From contig NZ_JBMIRR010000027.1 in NCBI RefSeq assembly GCF_049195245.1, positions 248,001 to 312,000 of the forward strand: 64,000 nt of DNA, in the 5' to 3' direction. The position numbers were made by a program, and so were the translations under genes. Positions 54,160 to 62,647 of the stretch are shown in pieces. Numbering within the stretch: position 1 is the first letter of the stretch; each line of letters starts with the position of its first letter. The notes under the pieces are model-generated. The model was not told the origin of the DNA. It saw nothing but the letters and a program-made list of their open reading frames with translations, and made no database searches. Source of the stretch: Arenimonas sp049195245. Lineage in GTDB: Bacteria; Pseudomonadota; Gammaproteobacteria; Xanthomonadales; Xanthomonadaceae.

Positions 54160-54178
54160 ATTTACCATATTGGCAAAT
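54160..54178. promoter_or_regulatory. 19-bp operator 2 of the Xre pair
   Basis: ATTTACC-ATATT-GGCAAAT; on the other strand ATTTGCC-AATAT-GGTAAAT, the same arms as at 53113. It lies about 70 bp upstream of the minus-strand membrane-protein gene. Confidence 0.65.
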
Positions 54179-54244
54179 AGGCGCCGCGGCGCAAGGGGGT
54201 CGGATTCTCGTTCAGCGGCCAGCAGGCAGCCCGGCCAAGGCGGG

Positions 54245-55888
54245 CTATTTCTTGGGGGGAGGCTTGCGCAGCCACTGCTGCCACTTCGGGGCCACGGGTC
54301 GGGGCCCGTCCTTCGCCACGCTGACGGCCAGCGCGTAGGAGTAGCGCTTGGCCAACTCGGCCTGGGGCATCTCTTGCAGTTCGGCGATGTCGGAGTGGTG
54401 GGCCATGAACTCCAGCAGCTTCTCCCGCGGGGTGTTCGCGTAGGTGGCGTGGAAGAACTGATAGAGGTCCATCGCGTCCTTGGCAGGGCGGTGGTAAGGC
54501 CTCAGCTCGCCGAAGAACGTATCGGGGTGGTGCTTCCAGGCGTCCAGCTCGGCCTCGGTCAGGTCGATGTTGACCATCACCCGCTTGCCATCGGCCCGAC
54601 GCATGAAGCAGGCCGCCTGCTTCCATTGTTCCACGACCGTGGCTTCCTCCAGCACGCCCAGCTGACCGTCTGGAAGCTGGTAGGAGCCACCGAAGACAAG
54701 GCGCTTCTCGGGGTCGATGCCGGGCAAGGAACCATCGAAGGTCGTAGGGATGCGCGAGTGCTCTTGGAGGGAGCGCCAGAGGAAGTGGATCTCTCGGTCG
54801 CGCTCCCGGGCTTCGATGGCGGCGAACAGCTCTTCTTCCTCGCCCATCCGATACCGATCGGTGCGAAATCCTTCCATCACTGCGCCGGCGCCCACCAAGG
54901 GATCGTCCAGCTGCCATTGCTCGGGGTAGTTGGACAGGATCACGAGGGCAGGGGGGAGATCAGAGGCTTCTGGCTGCGCTTCAAACAGCCGCAGCTGGTT
55001 AATAGCCTCGCCACGCCAACCCCCGGTCTCGTCGTCGACCGGACCCGTGGGATAGGCCAGCTCCACGAACACCAGCCGCTCGAGGTCCGTAGCCTTCTGC
55101 AACGCTTCGCTCAAGCGGCGCGCATACCGCATCGGTGCATCGGGTCGGTCGGCCTGGCGCATTTTGCATTCGACCCAGAACGCGCGCCCGGTCTCCGGGA
55201 AGGTGGCGACGAACTCGCCGTGGCCACCTTCCTGGCGCACCTGCTCGTCTTCCCAGGTGAGCTTGAACCCAGCCCGCAGCAAAAAACCGGCGGCTCGCGC
55301 CTCGTGGCGGGCCCCCTGGAACTGGTCGTCGATACGTAGTCGGTGAAGGATGGACTGGAACGCTGCACGGTCGCGCTCGTCGTCGATATGGTGCTCGATG
55401 GTGTAGAGGTTGTAAGCCAGGGTCAGGACGGCGTGGGACGCGCCGGTCATCCGGCTCATATGGGTGCCATCGGGCAGCACGGTGCTGCGCTTTATCTCTT
55501 CGCCCAATGCGGCCAACCAGTGGAACAGGCGATGGCGCTCTGGCTCGGGCTTCGCCGTCTCCGCCTGGCCCCATTCGAGGCCGAAGCGGCTCTTGAGGTA
55601 AGCCAGCAAGAAATCGGGGAACGTCTTCCAGGGGCCGTTCATGACCGTATTGCCCACGGCGACCATTCGCTTGTCGCCGATGGTGTCGGAGATGATCGGA
55701 CGCCCGTGGCCTTGTTGCCGCACACGCTGGGCCTGTTGGGCCTGGGCCCGTCGCATCAAGGCCTCGAACACCTCCTGGGGCGGACCGGGCGGACGCTTCA
55801 CCGGGGCCTCCTTAGGCGCGCCGTGGCACTTCTTGAACTTCTTCCCGCTGCCGCACGGGCAGGGGTCATTGCGCCCGACCTTGGCCAT
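54245..55888 (-). CDS. SEC-C zinc-motif protein with nuclease-like core
   Basis: A 547-residue protein opening with a complete SEC-C zinc motif (MAKVGRNDPCPCGSGKKFKK then CHG), found in SecA and many nucleic-acid or stress proteins. In the middle, GHGEFVATFPETGRAFWVEC then KMR (about 220-245) resembles a PD-(D/E)XK core with E-C-K. The long C-terminal part is unassigned. GGAG lies before ATG 55888. Likely cargo, perhaps defensive; function unproven. Confidence 0.65.
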   Translation of the reverse strand: MAKVGRNDPCPCGSGKKFKKCHGAPKEAPVKRPPGPPQEVFEALMRRAQAQQAQRVRQQGHGRPIISDTIGDKRMVAVGNTVMNGPWKTFPDFLLAYLKSRFGLEWGQAETAKPEPERHRLFHWLAALGEEIKRSTVLPDGTHMSRMTGASHAVLTLAYNLYTIEHHIDDERDRAAFQSILHRLRIDDQFQGARHEARAAGFLLRAGFKLTWEDEQVRQEGGHGEFVATFPETGRAFWVECKMRQADRPDAPMRYARRLSEALQKATDLERLVFVELAYPTGPVDDETGGWRGEAINQLRLFEAQPEASDLPPALVILSNYPEQWQLDDPLVGAGAVMEGFRTDRYRMGEEEELFAAIEARERDREIHFLWRSLQEHSRIPTTFDGSLPGIDPEKRLVFGGSYQLPDGQLGVLEEATVVEQWKQAACFMRRADGKRVMVNIDLTEAELDAWKHHPDTFFGELRPYHRPAKDAMDLYQFFHATYANTPREKLLEFMAHHSDIAELQEMPQAELAKRYSYALAVSVAKDGPRPVAPKWQQWLRKPPPKK

Positions 55889-56202
55889 CCGCTTCTCCAG
55901 GATCCGCCGCGCTCCCCACGGCCGACGAAGTAAGACATGGAGCCTGACCCCTCAAACGCAAGGCCCCTCAAAAAGGGGCCTTGGGCCGTCGGCGCTTTGT
56001 TAGGGATTTTTGCCCCTGGCCCCGCGTGCACGCGGTGCAATGGCCTGGACGACGCACTCACTTTGACGGCGCGACTAGCCGCTGTCTGTAGGAAAACAGC
56101 TCGACACCGTGCGCGGCTGCAGCGCAGGCACCTTGTCAGTCGGGCGAATGCTGCTTCACTGGATTGAAGGGTAGTTCGTTCTTTTCTAACCAGGGAGGCC
56201 AA
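55889..56202. other. 314-bp leader of the relaxase operon, candidate oriT zone
   Basis: It holds inverted repeats (AAGGCCCCTCAAAAAGGGGC then CTT at about 55960; CCGCGTGCACGCGG at about 56022; CTGT...ACAG near 56084) but no gene. A non-coding stretch with several hairpins in front of a relaxase operon is a usual oriT place. No known MOBF nic sequence was recognised, so this is a suggestion only. Confidence 0.3.
56063..56090 (+). promoter_or_regulatory. Probable promoter of NYN-relaxase operon
   Basis: TTGACG (56063-56068), 16-bp spacer, TCTGTA (56085-56090), then GG completing TGTAGG. It fits the shared family's spacing, but the -10 is weak and the palindrome incomplete. Confidence 0.4.
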
Positions 56203-56778
56203 GTGGGAACATTTATTTACGTGGACAACTCGAACCTGCTTTTGTCGGCGACGAGGAACCATTTTAAGGACGCGCGTCCCTACTGTTTTGATTACGAGAT
56301 CAACTACCCTGTTCTGTTGGAAATGCTGAGCTTGGGCGGTGTGGCCCGAAAAGCAACCATCTACGGCTCGGTAGGCGAATGGGACCGTAAGACGCGCAAA
56401 TGTCAGTTTGACGAGGCGAAAAAAGCCGGTTGGGCTGTCATCCAACACCAAAGGAGCATGGACGATCGCGAGAAGATGGTCGATTGCGAGATCATCTCGG
56501 ACATGGTGCTCGATGGCCTCGAGCTCATGGATAGGAAGGAAGACCAGATGATCCTCGTTTCGGGCGATGGAGACTTCGTTCCGGCGGTGAATAAGCTTCG
56601 CTTACGGGGCGTTCCGGTCGCGGTGGCGTTTTGGAACTTTGATGTCCACAAGATGCTTAGGGACAAAGGGCATTTCGTAGACTTGACCCCTCACCTTCGT
56701 CGCATCGTCAAACCGCGGGTCAACTTCTATCGCCCGAGTAGAAATCCCGGGACTTCGGCGGAGGCCCTGCAAGCATGA
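56203..56778 (+). CDS. NYN-domain (PIN-like) RNase
   Basis: A 191-residue NYN/LabA-type protein: GTFIYVDNSNLLL (first Asp), MVDCEIISDMVLDGL (middle acidic cluster), MILVSGDGDFVPAVNKLRLR (SGDGDF, the most diagnostic motif) and GVPVAVAFWNF. All metal-binding Asp residues are present. GTG 56203 has GGGAGG upstream. It overlaps the relaxase start by ATGA, so the two are co-translated. An RNase or structure-specific nuclease acting with transfer is unusual. Confidence 0.82.
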   Translation: MGTFIYVDNSNLLLSATRNHFKDARPYCFDYEINYPVLLEMLSLGGVARKATIYGSVGEWDRKTRKCQFDEAKKAGWAVIQHQRSMDDREKMVDCEIISDMVLDGLELMDRKEDQMILVSGDGDFVPAVNKLRLRGVPVAVAFWNFDVHKMLRDKGHFVDLTPHLRRIVKPRVNFYRPSRNPGTSAEALQA

Positions 56779-59642
56779 TTTCCATTCAACGATTGAGCGC
56801 CCGCGGGGCGAACAAGAACGGCGACGCTGTCGTCGATTACTTGCTGGCGACCGAGTATTACACCAACGGCCAAGGGCAGAAGGAGGAAAACACCCGCTGG
56901 GGTGGCCGCCTCGCCGGCGACGCGGACCTGGCGCTGGAAGGCCAGCCGGTCGAGAAGGCGGCCATGCTGGCGCTTGCCAAGGGCTTCTCGCCCAGCGGGA
57001 AGGCGCTATGCCGCAACGCGGGTGAAATGCCGCACGAGGTCGCGAAGATAGGCCGCGACGGGAAGCACAAGCTGGACAAGAACGGCAAGGCTATGACGAA
57101 GCTCGAAGGCGGGCACCGCGTCGGTTTCGACCTGACGTTTACACCGCCTAAGCCGTTCTGCCTTCCATTCGCCATCGCGCAGGGGGAAGAGCGCGACGCC
57201 GTCCTCAACGCGCACCGCAAGGCGGTGGACGTGGCGATGGGATGGCTGGAGGACAAGGTGGAAACACGCCGCGGACGGGCAGGGAAGGACGTCATCGCGA
57301 CGCAGGGGCTGATCTACATGCAAGCCGACCACCTCAGCTCCCGAAACCAGGACGTCAATATTCACACCCACACGCTGGTTTTCGGGGTCGCCAAGGGCGT
57401 GGACGGGAAGTGGGGAACCTTCGACGCCCAGGAGCTCTACCGGCACCGGGTGGCGGCCGACGCCATCTACAAGAACGAACTCGCGATGAACATGCGCGAG
57501 CTGGGCTATGGCATCTCGACCGAGCGCCAGCTAAACGCCGACGGCAAGGAAACCGGCCGGGTGCTCTACAAGGTCAACGGCATCTCGGATGCGTTGTGCG
57601 AGAAGTTTTCCAGCCGGCGGCAGGAAATCCTTGAATACCAGGAGCAGCACGGCGTGGACGCGCAGACCGCCTGCCTGGCCACGCGCCGCCACAAAGACGA
57701 ACCGTCGTATGCCGAGATGGACGCCCTGTGGCAGCGGACCCTGGACGCGATGCCCGAAGGGGAGGTTCCGACCATTGCCCACCTCAAGGCCCTGGGCGAC
57801 GTGCGCATGCAGCAGAAGTCCGAAGCGGAGATCCTGGAGCGGTTGCACGCCAACGAAGCCGTGCTCTGCGACCACCACCTGGTAGACGCCCTGGGCCAGG
57901 AGTTCGCCGGCCAGGTTCGGCTTCCCGAGCTGTTGGAAAAGGTGGAGGCCTTCAAGCAATCCCAGGGCTTGGTCGCCATCGAGGCCGAGCGCCTGGCCGA
58001 GGAAGACAAAGGCACCACGTTGGCCCGCCGCCACGCCGAGACCCGCTACGCGGCACCCTGGATGGTGGACTGGGAAAACGAGGTCGTGCACCGGATCGAG
58101 AGCCGCAAGGACGAGACCGCGCTCAAAGTGCCGGCGCCCGTGGTGGACGCCGCGATTGAAGCTTACGAGCAGCGAAAGGGCTTCACCCTCTCGGGCGAGC
58201 AACGCCGAGCGGTGGAGCACCTTGCCCACGACAGCGGGGGCGTGGCTGTCCTGGAAGGCTTCGCCGGCACCGGCAAGACCACGGTGTCGGATTGCTACAG
58301 CGAGGCTTTCAAGGCGCAGGGCTTCCGCATGCTGGGCGTGTGCGTTTCCAACGCCGCCGCGCAGAAGCTCGAGCACGAGAGCGGGATGCCGTGCGTGAGC
58401 GTCGCCAAGATGCTGAGCCGCCTGGACAAGGGCCGCGTGGAGCTGGGTGCCAAGGATGTCCTGGTGGTGGACGAGGCCGGCATGATCGACACCAACCAGA
58501 CCCGCCAGCTGTTGGCGCACGCACAGCAGGCGGGGGCCAAGGTCATCCTGCAGGGCGACGAGAATCAACTCCAGCCCATCGGCGCCGGCTCGGGCCTCAC
58601 CCTGGCCAAGCGCGCGGTGGACGGGGCCAAGCTGACCGAGATCCGCCGGCAGAAGAGCCAGGAGGACCGCGACTTGGCCTTGTTGTTCTACAACCGCGAC
58701 GAGAAGGGCGACTTTGCCGACCTCAAAAAAGGCACGCGCTCCCGCCGGCAATCGGCCGAGATGGGGACGCGCATCCTGGCCGCGCTCGACAAGAAGGGCG
58801 CCCTGGACGACTACGACACCCAGGACCAGGCCATCGACGCCGTGGTGCAGGACTACCTGAAAAGCCCGGTGCCGGCCGACGAAAAACTGGTGCTGGGCCA
58901 TTCGCGCCTCGAAGTGGCCGCGCTCAACCGCGGGATCCGGGAAGGCCTGAAGGCCAGTGGCCAGGTGGGCGCGCAGGACACGGTGGTGCGGGCCAAGGAG
59001 AACGGCGAGTGGGTCGAACTGCCCCTGGCGCGGGGCGACCGGGTGCGCTTCACCGACACCAACGAAAAGCTGGGCGTGGTCAACGGCAGCGCCGGCGTGG
59101 TCATCGGGTGCCGGGCCAACACACTCAAGGGCGGCGTGGACCTCCAGGTGCGCCTTCAGTCGCCGATCGCGAAGGACAACGGCCGCGTGGTGGTCTTCAA
59201 CACCGAGCACTTCTGCCACCTGGGGCACAACTTCGCCACGACCATCCACAAAGCCCAAGGCGCGAGCAAGCAGGACGTTTTTCACAAGGTGAACAGCTCG
59301 ATGCTCGACAACCACAGCGCCCTGGTCGCGTTCTCGCGGCTCACGAGCGGCAGCTACCGCGCCTACGGCACCACCGAGGACATCGAAGGCCTCAAGGACC
59401 GCTTTGGCCTGGAGCGCCTGAAGGACACCGCCACCGGTGCCGGCATCCAGACCCCGGCCCAGGCGCTGGTGCAGGCCCAGGCGGTCCGCAGCGAGCACGA
59501 GGACAAGAAGGCGGCCAAATCCGCGCTGTCCGACGACGAGCGCAGCGTGGTGAAGGACGCAGCCCAAGCCTTCCTCCAGCGGCTGGGCGTCTGGCGCGAG
59601 GCGCGGCGGGAGCAGGGGCAGGACCACGGCGCGGGCATCTGA
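56775..59642 (+). CDS. MOBF (TrwC/TraI-type) conjugative relaxase-helicase
   Basis: A 955-residue bifunctional protein that nicks oriT and unwinds the strand to be transferred. Relaxase: candidate catalytic Tyr at 22, 28 and 29 (VVDYLLATEYY), metal-binding His triad in QADHLSSRNQDVNIHTHT. RecD-like SF1 helicase: Walker A EGFAGTGKTT (about 498), Walker B LVVDEAGMID, QGDENQLQPIGAGSGLTLAK and motif VI ATTIHKAQGAS. Length is close to TrwC (966). The N-terminal Met and strand fit an unprocessed relaxase. Two of the three active-site Tyr are adjacent. Confidence 0.94.
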   Translation: MISIQRLSARGANKNGDAVVDYLLATEYYTNGQGQKEENTRWGGRLAGDADLALEGQPVEKAAMLALAKGFSPSGKALCRNAGEMPHEVAKIGRDGKHKLDKNGKAMTKLEGGHRVGFDLTFTPPKPFCLPFAIAQGEERDAVLNAHRKAVDVAMGWLEDKVETRRGRAGKDVIATQGLIYMQADHLSSRNQDVNIHTHTLVFGVAKGVDGKWGTFDAQELYRHRVAADAIYKNELAMNMRELGYGISTERQLNADGKETGRVLYKVNGISDALCEKFSSRRQEILEYQEQHGVDAQTACLATRRHKDEPSYAEMDALWQRTLDAMPEGEVPTIAHLKALGDVRMQQKSEAEILERLHANEAVLCDHHLVDALGQEFAGQVRLPELLEKVEAFKQSQGLVAIEAERLAEEDKGTTLARRHAETRYAAPWMVDWENEVVHRIESRKDETALKVPAPVVDAAIEAYEQRKGFTLSGEQRRAVEHLAHDSGGVAVLEGFAGTGKTTVSDCYSEAFKAQGFRMLGVCVSNAAAQKLEHESGMPCVSVAKMLSRLDKGRVELGAKDVLVVDEAGMIDTNQTRQLLAHAQQAGAKVILQGDENQLQPIGAGSGLTLAKRAVDGAKLTEIRRQKSQEDRDLALLFYNRDEKGDFADLKKGTRSRRQSAEMGTRILAALDKKGALDDYDTQDQAIDAVVQDYLKSPVPADEKLVLGHSRLEVAALNRGIREGLKASGQVGAQDTVVRAKENGEWVELPLARGDRVRFTDTNEKLGVVNGSAGVVIGCRANTLKGGVDLQVRLQSPIAKDNGRVVVFNTEHFCHLGHNFATTIHKAQGASKQDVFHKVNSSMLDNHSALVAFSRLTSGSYRAYGTTEDIEGLKDRFGLERLKDTATGAGIQTPAQALVQAQAVRSEHEDKKAAKSALSDDERSVVKDAAQAFLQRLGVWREARREQGQDHGAGI

Positions 59643-59687
59643 CCGGGGCGATTGCGGGGACGGGGGTGCCGTCCCCATCATGGGGGC

Positions 59688-61055
59688 ATGAAAGCCACGT
59701 TCGCCCCCGATACCAACTTCCTCGAACAGTTCAAACAACCGTCCGACCTGCCGTGGAGCGAGATCACGGAGGCGGACGAGGTGGAGCTGGTCCTGCTGAC
59801 GGCCGTGCTTCGAGAACTCGACGCCCACAACCACGGCCCCAACGGCCGACGGCACCGGGCGGCGGAGCGGGTGCTCAAAGCGACCCTGGGCCTGGAGATT
59901 GGAAAACCCGTGGTGCTGAAGGAAAAGAACCCGCGGGTTTACTTCAGCGAGCCCGAGGTGTTGCCGAACCAGCGCGACGTGCCGGCCTGGATCGACACCA
60001 GCAAGCCAGACGAAGCGATCCTGGACGAGGTGCTGGCCTACCGGGACGGGGGTAGGTCCGAGCTGGTGCTGCTCACGGCGGACCGCACCTTGGAGCGGCT
60101 GGCCCGGAGGGCGGGCGTCCCGGCCGTGCTCGCGCCGGACGCGTGGAAGCTGCCGCCCGAGCCAGATCCCCAAGTTAAGAAGGTCGAGGAACTCGAGCGC
60201 CGGATGAAGTCGCTGGAGGGCCGCGTGCCGACCATCCGCGTGTGGCCGGAAATCGACGACACCGAGGTGGAGATCATCGCGGGCACTGTGAAGCGTTTCC
60301 GTCCCCTGACATCGGCGTTTATTCAACGTGCGATAGAAGCTATCCAGGAAGACCTTCCGCCCCAAACCGTCCCGGCTATTGGCGCTACGCTCTACACCAA
60401 GCGCACCGTCGAGAAATATCACGAAGACCGCCAAGCCTGGCTAGGTGGGCTGCTGGAAATACTAACGAACCTGCACCAACGGCTGAACTTTCAAGAGGGC
60501 ATGTTGACGCTGACCCTTTGCATAGCGAACAGCGGCGCAGCAACGGCAACCGGGTTCGTAGTGGAAGTAGATGCAGAAGGAGCGTTTAACTTCGTTGATG
60601 GCGAGGACGACGGTGTAGAGCGCGCGTGGGAGCCGTTCGGATTGCCGTTGCCGCCCGATCTCAAACCCAGCACCGTCCCCTTCCTTTCCGACATTGCTGG
60701 TCTGTCGAACTTTCCTCGGGAAGTTCCGTTCAAGGATTACTTCACGCCGCGCCCAGACAGCCCGGATTTCCACTGGGTTTACGAAGAGGTGATCGGACAG
60801 CGCGTTAAAGGCATCTGCGGTCAGTTCCGTCGAGGCCGCCGTCCCGAAGAGCTGGGCCTGGATCTCATGTTGAAGAAAGACGAAGAGCTGGCCGGTAGGA
60901 CCGAGGTGAAAGGTCGTCTGGCGGGATGGTTCACGGCCGACAACTTGGCCGAGCAAGGCGAGTTCTCGTTCCCCGTGCGCATTGAACTGGATTGGCAAGA
61001 TGCGGAAGCCACAGCCACAAAGCTGCTCAAGCAGCATTTGAAGGTCTATTTATAG
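59688..61055 (+). CDS. PIN-domain protein with large C-terminal region
   Basis: A 455-residue protein. The N-terminal PIN nuclease: TFAPDTNFLEQF (first Asp), AVLRELDAHNHG (Glu/Asp), LVLLTADRTLERLARRAG (late Asp). A short coiled coil follows (VKKVEELERRMKSLEGRV, about 167-184), then a 270-residue C-terminal domain of beta character. No antitoxin partner is adjacent, so it is not an ordinary VapC. It lies 45 bp after the relaxase and may be in the same operon. ATG 59688. Confidence 0.72.
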   Translation: MKATFAPDTNFLEQFKQPSDLPWSEITEADEVELVLLTAVLRELDAHNHGPNGRRHRAAERVLKATLGLEIGKPVVLKEKNPRVYFSEPEVLPNQRDVPAWIDTSKPDEAILDEVLAYRDGGRSELVLLTADRTLERLARRAGVPAVLAPDAWKLPPEPDPQVKKVEELERRMKSLEGRVPTIRVWPEIDDTEVEIIAGTVKRFRPLTSAFIQRAIEAIQEDLPPQTVPAIGATLYTKRTVEKYHEDRQAWLGGLLEILTNLHQRLNFQEGMLTLTLCIANSGAATATGFVVEVDAEGAFNFVDGEDDGVERAWEPFGLPLPPDLKPSTVPFLSDIAGLSNFPREVPFKDYFTPRPDSPDFHWVYEEVIGQRVKGICGQFRRGRRPEELGLDLMLKKDEELAGRTEVKGRLAGWFTADNLAEQGEFSFPVRIELDWQDAEATATKLLKQHLKVYL

Positions 61056-61487
61056 CAACAGCAACGGCACCCCTGCAGCGGCAGAAACTGCCACTGCGGC
61101 CTTGAACAGCCGCCAGGCCCAGTTGCGCGAATAGCCCCGCGGCCAGCGCAGCGTCCACGCCAGCAGGTAGCGTTGCAGCGACATTTGCCGGCGGTGGTTC
61201 ACCACCACGCCTGGTGGTTTGGCGTAGATCGTCCAGCCGTGGGTGTGCGCCACGTGTCGCCAGGCGTGCTCGTAGTGTTGGGCCTGGTGCTCGGTGCTCT
61301 GGACCAGGCCCAAGGGCACGCACTGAAACGGCTTTCCGCACCAGCCGCCGGCCGGCCGCCGGTGCTGCTGCTCGCGCTCCTTCAGGTCCACGGATTGGCC
61401 GATGTAGGAGCAGCCGTTCTCGAAGAGCAGGGCATACAGGTGCCGCGGGCGTCGGTGGTATTTCTGGCTGCGTCCCCAGCGGTGCAC
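61050..61487 (-). CDS. Small GIY-YIG protein with C-terminal hydrophobic tail
   Basis: A 145-residue protein. RHLYALLFENGCSYIGQSVD then LKEREQQHRR gives the (G/L)YxL...YIG pair and downstream Arg of GIY-YIG nucleases. The C-terminus is hydrophobic (LFKAAVAVSAAAGVPLLLL), which suggests membrane anchoring and is odd for this family. GTG start three bases after the upstream stop; last gene of a three-gene minus-strand operon. It overlaps the PIN gene end by 6 bases, tail to tail. Confidence 0.6.
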   Translation of the reverse strand: MHRWGRSQKYHRRPRHLYALLFENGCSYIGQSVDLKEREQQHRRPAGGWCGKPFQCVPLGLVQSTEHQAQHYEHAWRHVAHTHGWTIYAKPPGVVVNHRRQMSLQRYLLAWTLRWPRGYSRNWAWRLFKAAVAVSAAAGVPLLLL

Positions 61488-61490
61488 GGC

Positions 61491-61907
61491 TTACGCGCGG
61501 TCGAGGAAGCGATCCTGGTTCCACTGCCAGGCGCGCATGAACGTCGGCGGGTTCGTCTCGTCCACCCCCACGACGGCGTTGCGGCGCATGCGCTCGCCCA
61601 GCAGCACCCGGCCCGGCTGGAACCGCACGACGCCCAGTTCGGACACCACGGTGATGCGGTAGTGGCCGTCGGAGCGCACGTTCATGGCGCGCCAGCGCCC
61701 GTTGGTGCCGGTCTTGCGCACGACGACGCGGCCCGTCTCCAGGTGCTCGACGATGACGACGGCCCCGGCCACGGGGCGCTTGTCCACGTCCACGACGACG
61801 CCGTGCAGATCCGAGGTCAGCTTGCCGCCCAGGTTGGCGTGGGCCGGAGCAGAGAACAGGGCCAGCACGGCAAGGGACAGCAGGACGAACAGGCGCAGCG
61901 CGTTCAT
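61491..61907 (-). CDS. Exported carboxypeptidase-regulatory-like (Ig-like) protein
   Basis: A 138-residue protein with signal peptide (MNALRLFVLLSLAVLALFSA, cleaved after PAHA) and a beta-sandwich of the CarboxypepD_reg type: GVVVDVDKRPVAGAVVIVEH, RVVVRKTGTNGRWRAMNV, GHYRITVVSELG. Periplasmic or surface. It overlaps the upstream exported protein gene by ATGA. Role unknown; possibly a binding module. Confidence 0.65.
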   Translation of the reverse strand: MNALRLFVLLSLAVLALFSAPAHANLGGKLTSDLHGVVVDVDKRPVAGAVVIVEHLETGRVVVRKTGTNGRWRAMNVRSDGHYRITVVSELGVVRFQPGRVLLGERMRRNAVVGVDETNPPTFMRAWQWNQDRFLDRA

Positions 61908-62311
61908 TGCGCACCCCCGTCAGCGCGGACCGCTTCGCCGACTTCGACGACCCCCACGCGGCACATCACCCAGGGCGTCTCCACCTGAGGCGGGATAAGG
62001 GAGCCGGTGGTCCGGGAACGGCGGAGCGTGTCGCTGGTGAGCCGCTCGCGGTAGACGGCGCCTGCGGGAACGGTGGCCTCATAGACGCCGTCCTTCCCCG
62101 TTTTCACCGGGTGGGCGTCGCCCGTGTCGCGGTTCACCAAGTCCAGGGTGGCATGGGGCAGGGGCGTGTCTCCCACCGTCATCGCCCCGCGGACCAGGCA
62201 ACGTTCCTCTACGACCGAGGCTTCGGGAAACGCGGCGAGCCGCTGGGCCGTGGTGTCGGCGAACGCGGCGAAGGGAACGAGCAGTGCAAGCGGAACGAGC
62301 AAGTGGCGCAT
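61904..62311 (-). CDS. Exported Ig-like small protein
   Basis: A 135-residue protein. ATG 62311 is followed by a signal peptide (RHLLVPLALLVPFAAFA), which rules out the longer frame. The mature part has a Cys pair (ERCLVRGAMTVGD; WVMCRVGVVEVG) and a beta pattern HATLDLVNRDTG...GVYEATVPAGAVY. First gene of the three-gene operon and probably partners the next exported protein. Confidence 0.62.
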   Translation of the reverse strand: MRHLLVPLALLVPFAAFADTTAQRLAAFPEASVVEERCLVRGAMTVGDTPLPHATLDLVNRDTGDAHPVKTGKDGVYEATVPAGAVYRERLTSDTLRRSRTTGSLIPPQVETPWVMCRVGVVEVGEAVRADGGAQ

Positions 62312-62394
62312 GGTCGGGTCTCCATTGAGTGAGAAGTTTTTTTTGCTTCTCAACAGGGAAACAGAGAGCGGCCGATGCGCAAGGGGGTGAAACG

Positions 62395-62422
62395 AAAAAA
62401 GGCCCACCGTTTCCGGTGAGCT
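62395..62422 (-). terminator. Rho-independent terminator (minus strand)
   Basis: Read leftwards: GCTCACCG-GAAA-CGGTGGGC, then CTTTTTTCG. It ends the transcript of the partial gene at 62648, leaving a 226-bp gap with nothing else recognised. Confidence 0.8.
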
Positions 62423-62647
62423 CCGACCCGACCAAGGATCGCACTGTCAGAAATAGCAGGCGGCGCAGCTTTCGCAAGGGAAGCGCGATGCAAACAAACT
62501 AACGAGCCGCGTTTTAGTCAGATTGAAACGCGAGAAAGCCCGCAACCCGCTACCACTTAACGCGCCAGGCGCCGCCACTGGTGCGGGATGCTACATGATA
62601 CTTTCCCAACTGCTTCCGCCGGGAAAGTTTCGACGCTGGCGCCGGTA

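Noticed and set aside
57531..60434. A 967-codon minus-strand frame over the relaxase and PIN genes
   Set aside because: No domain, ribosome site or sensible composition; the plus-strand relaxase carries complete relaxase and helicase motifs.
62430..62640. Right attachment site in the gap before the last gene
   Set aside because: I found no copy of the TGTAGCC words or the 10-bp units there, and the neighbouring gene continues as accessory-type sequence beyond the window.
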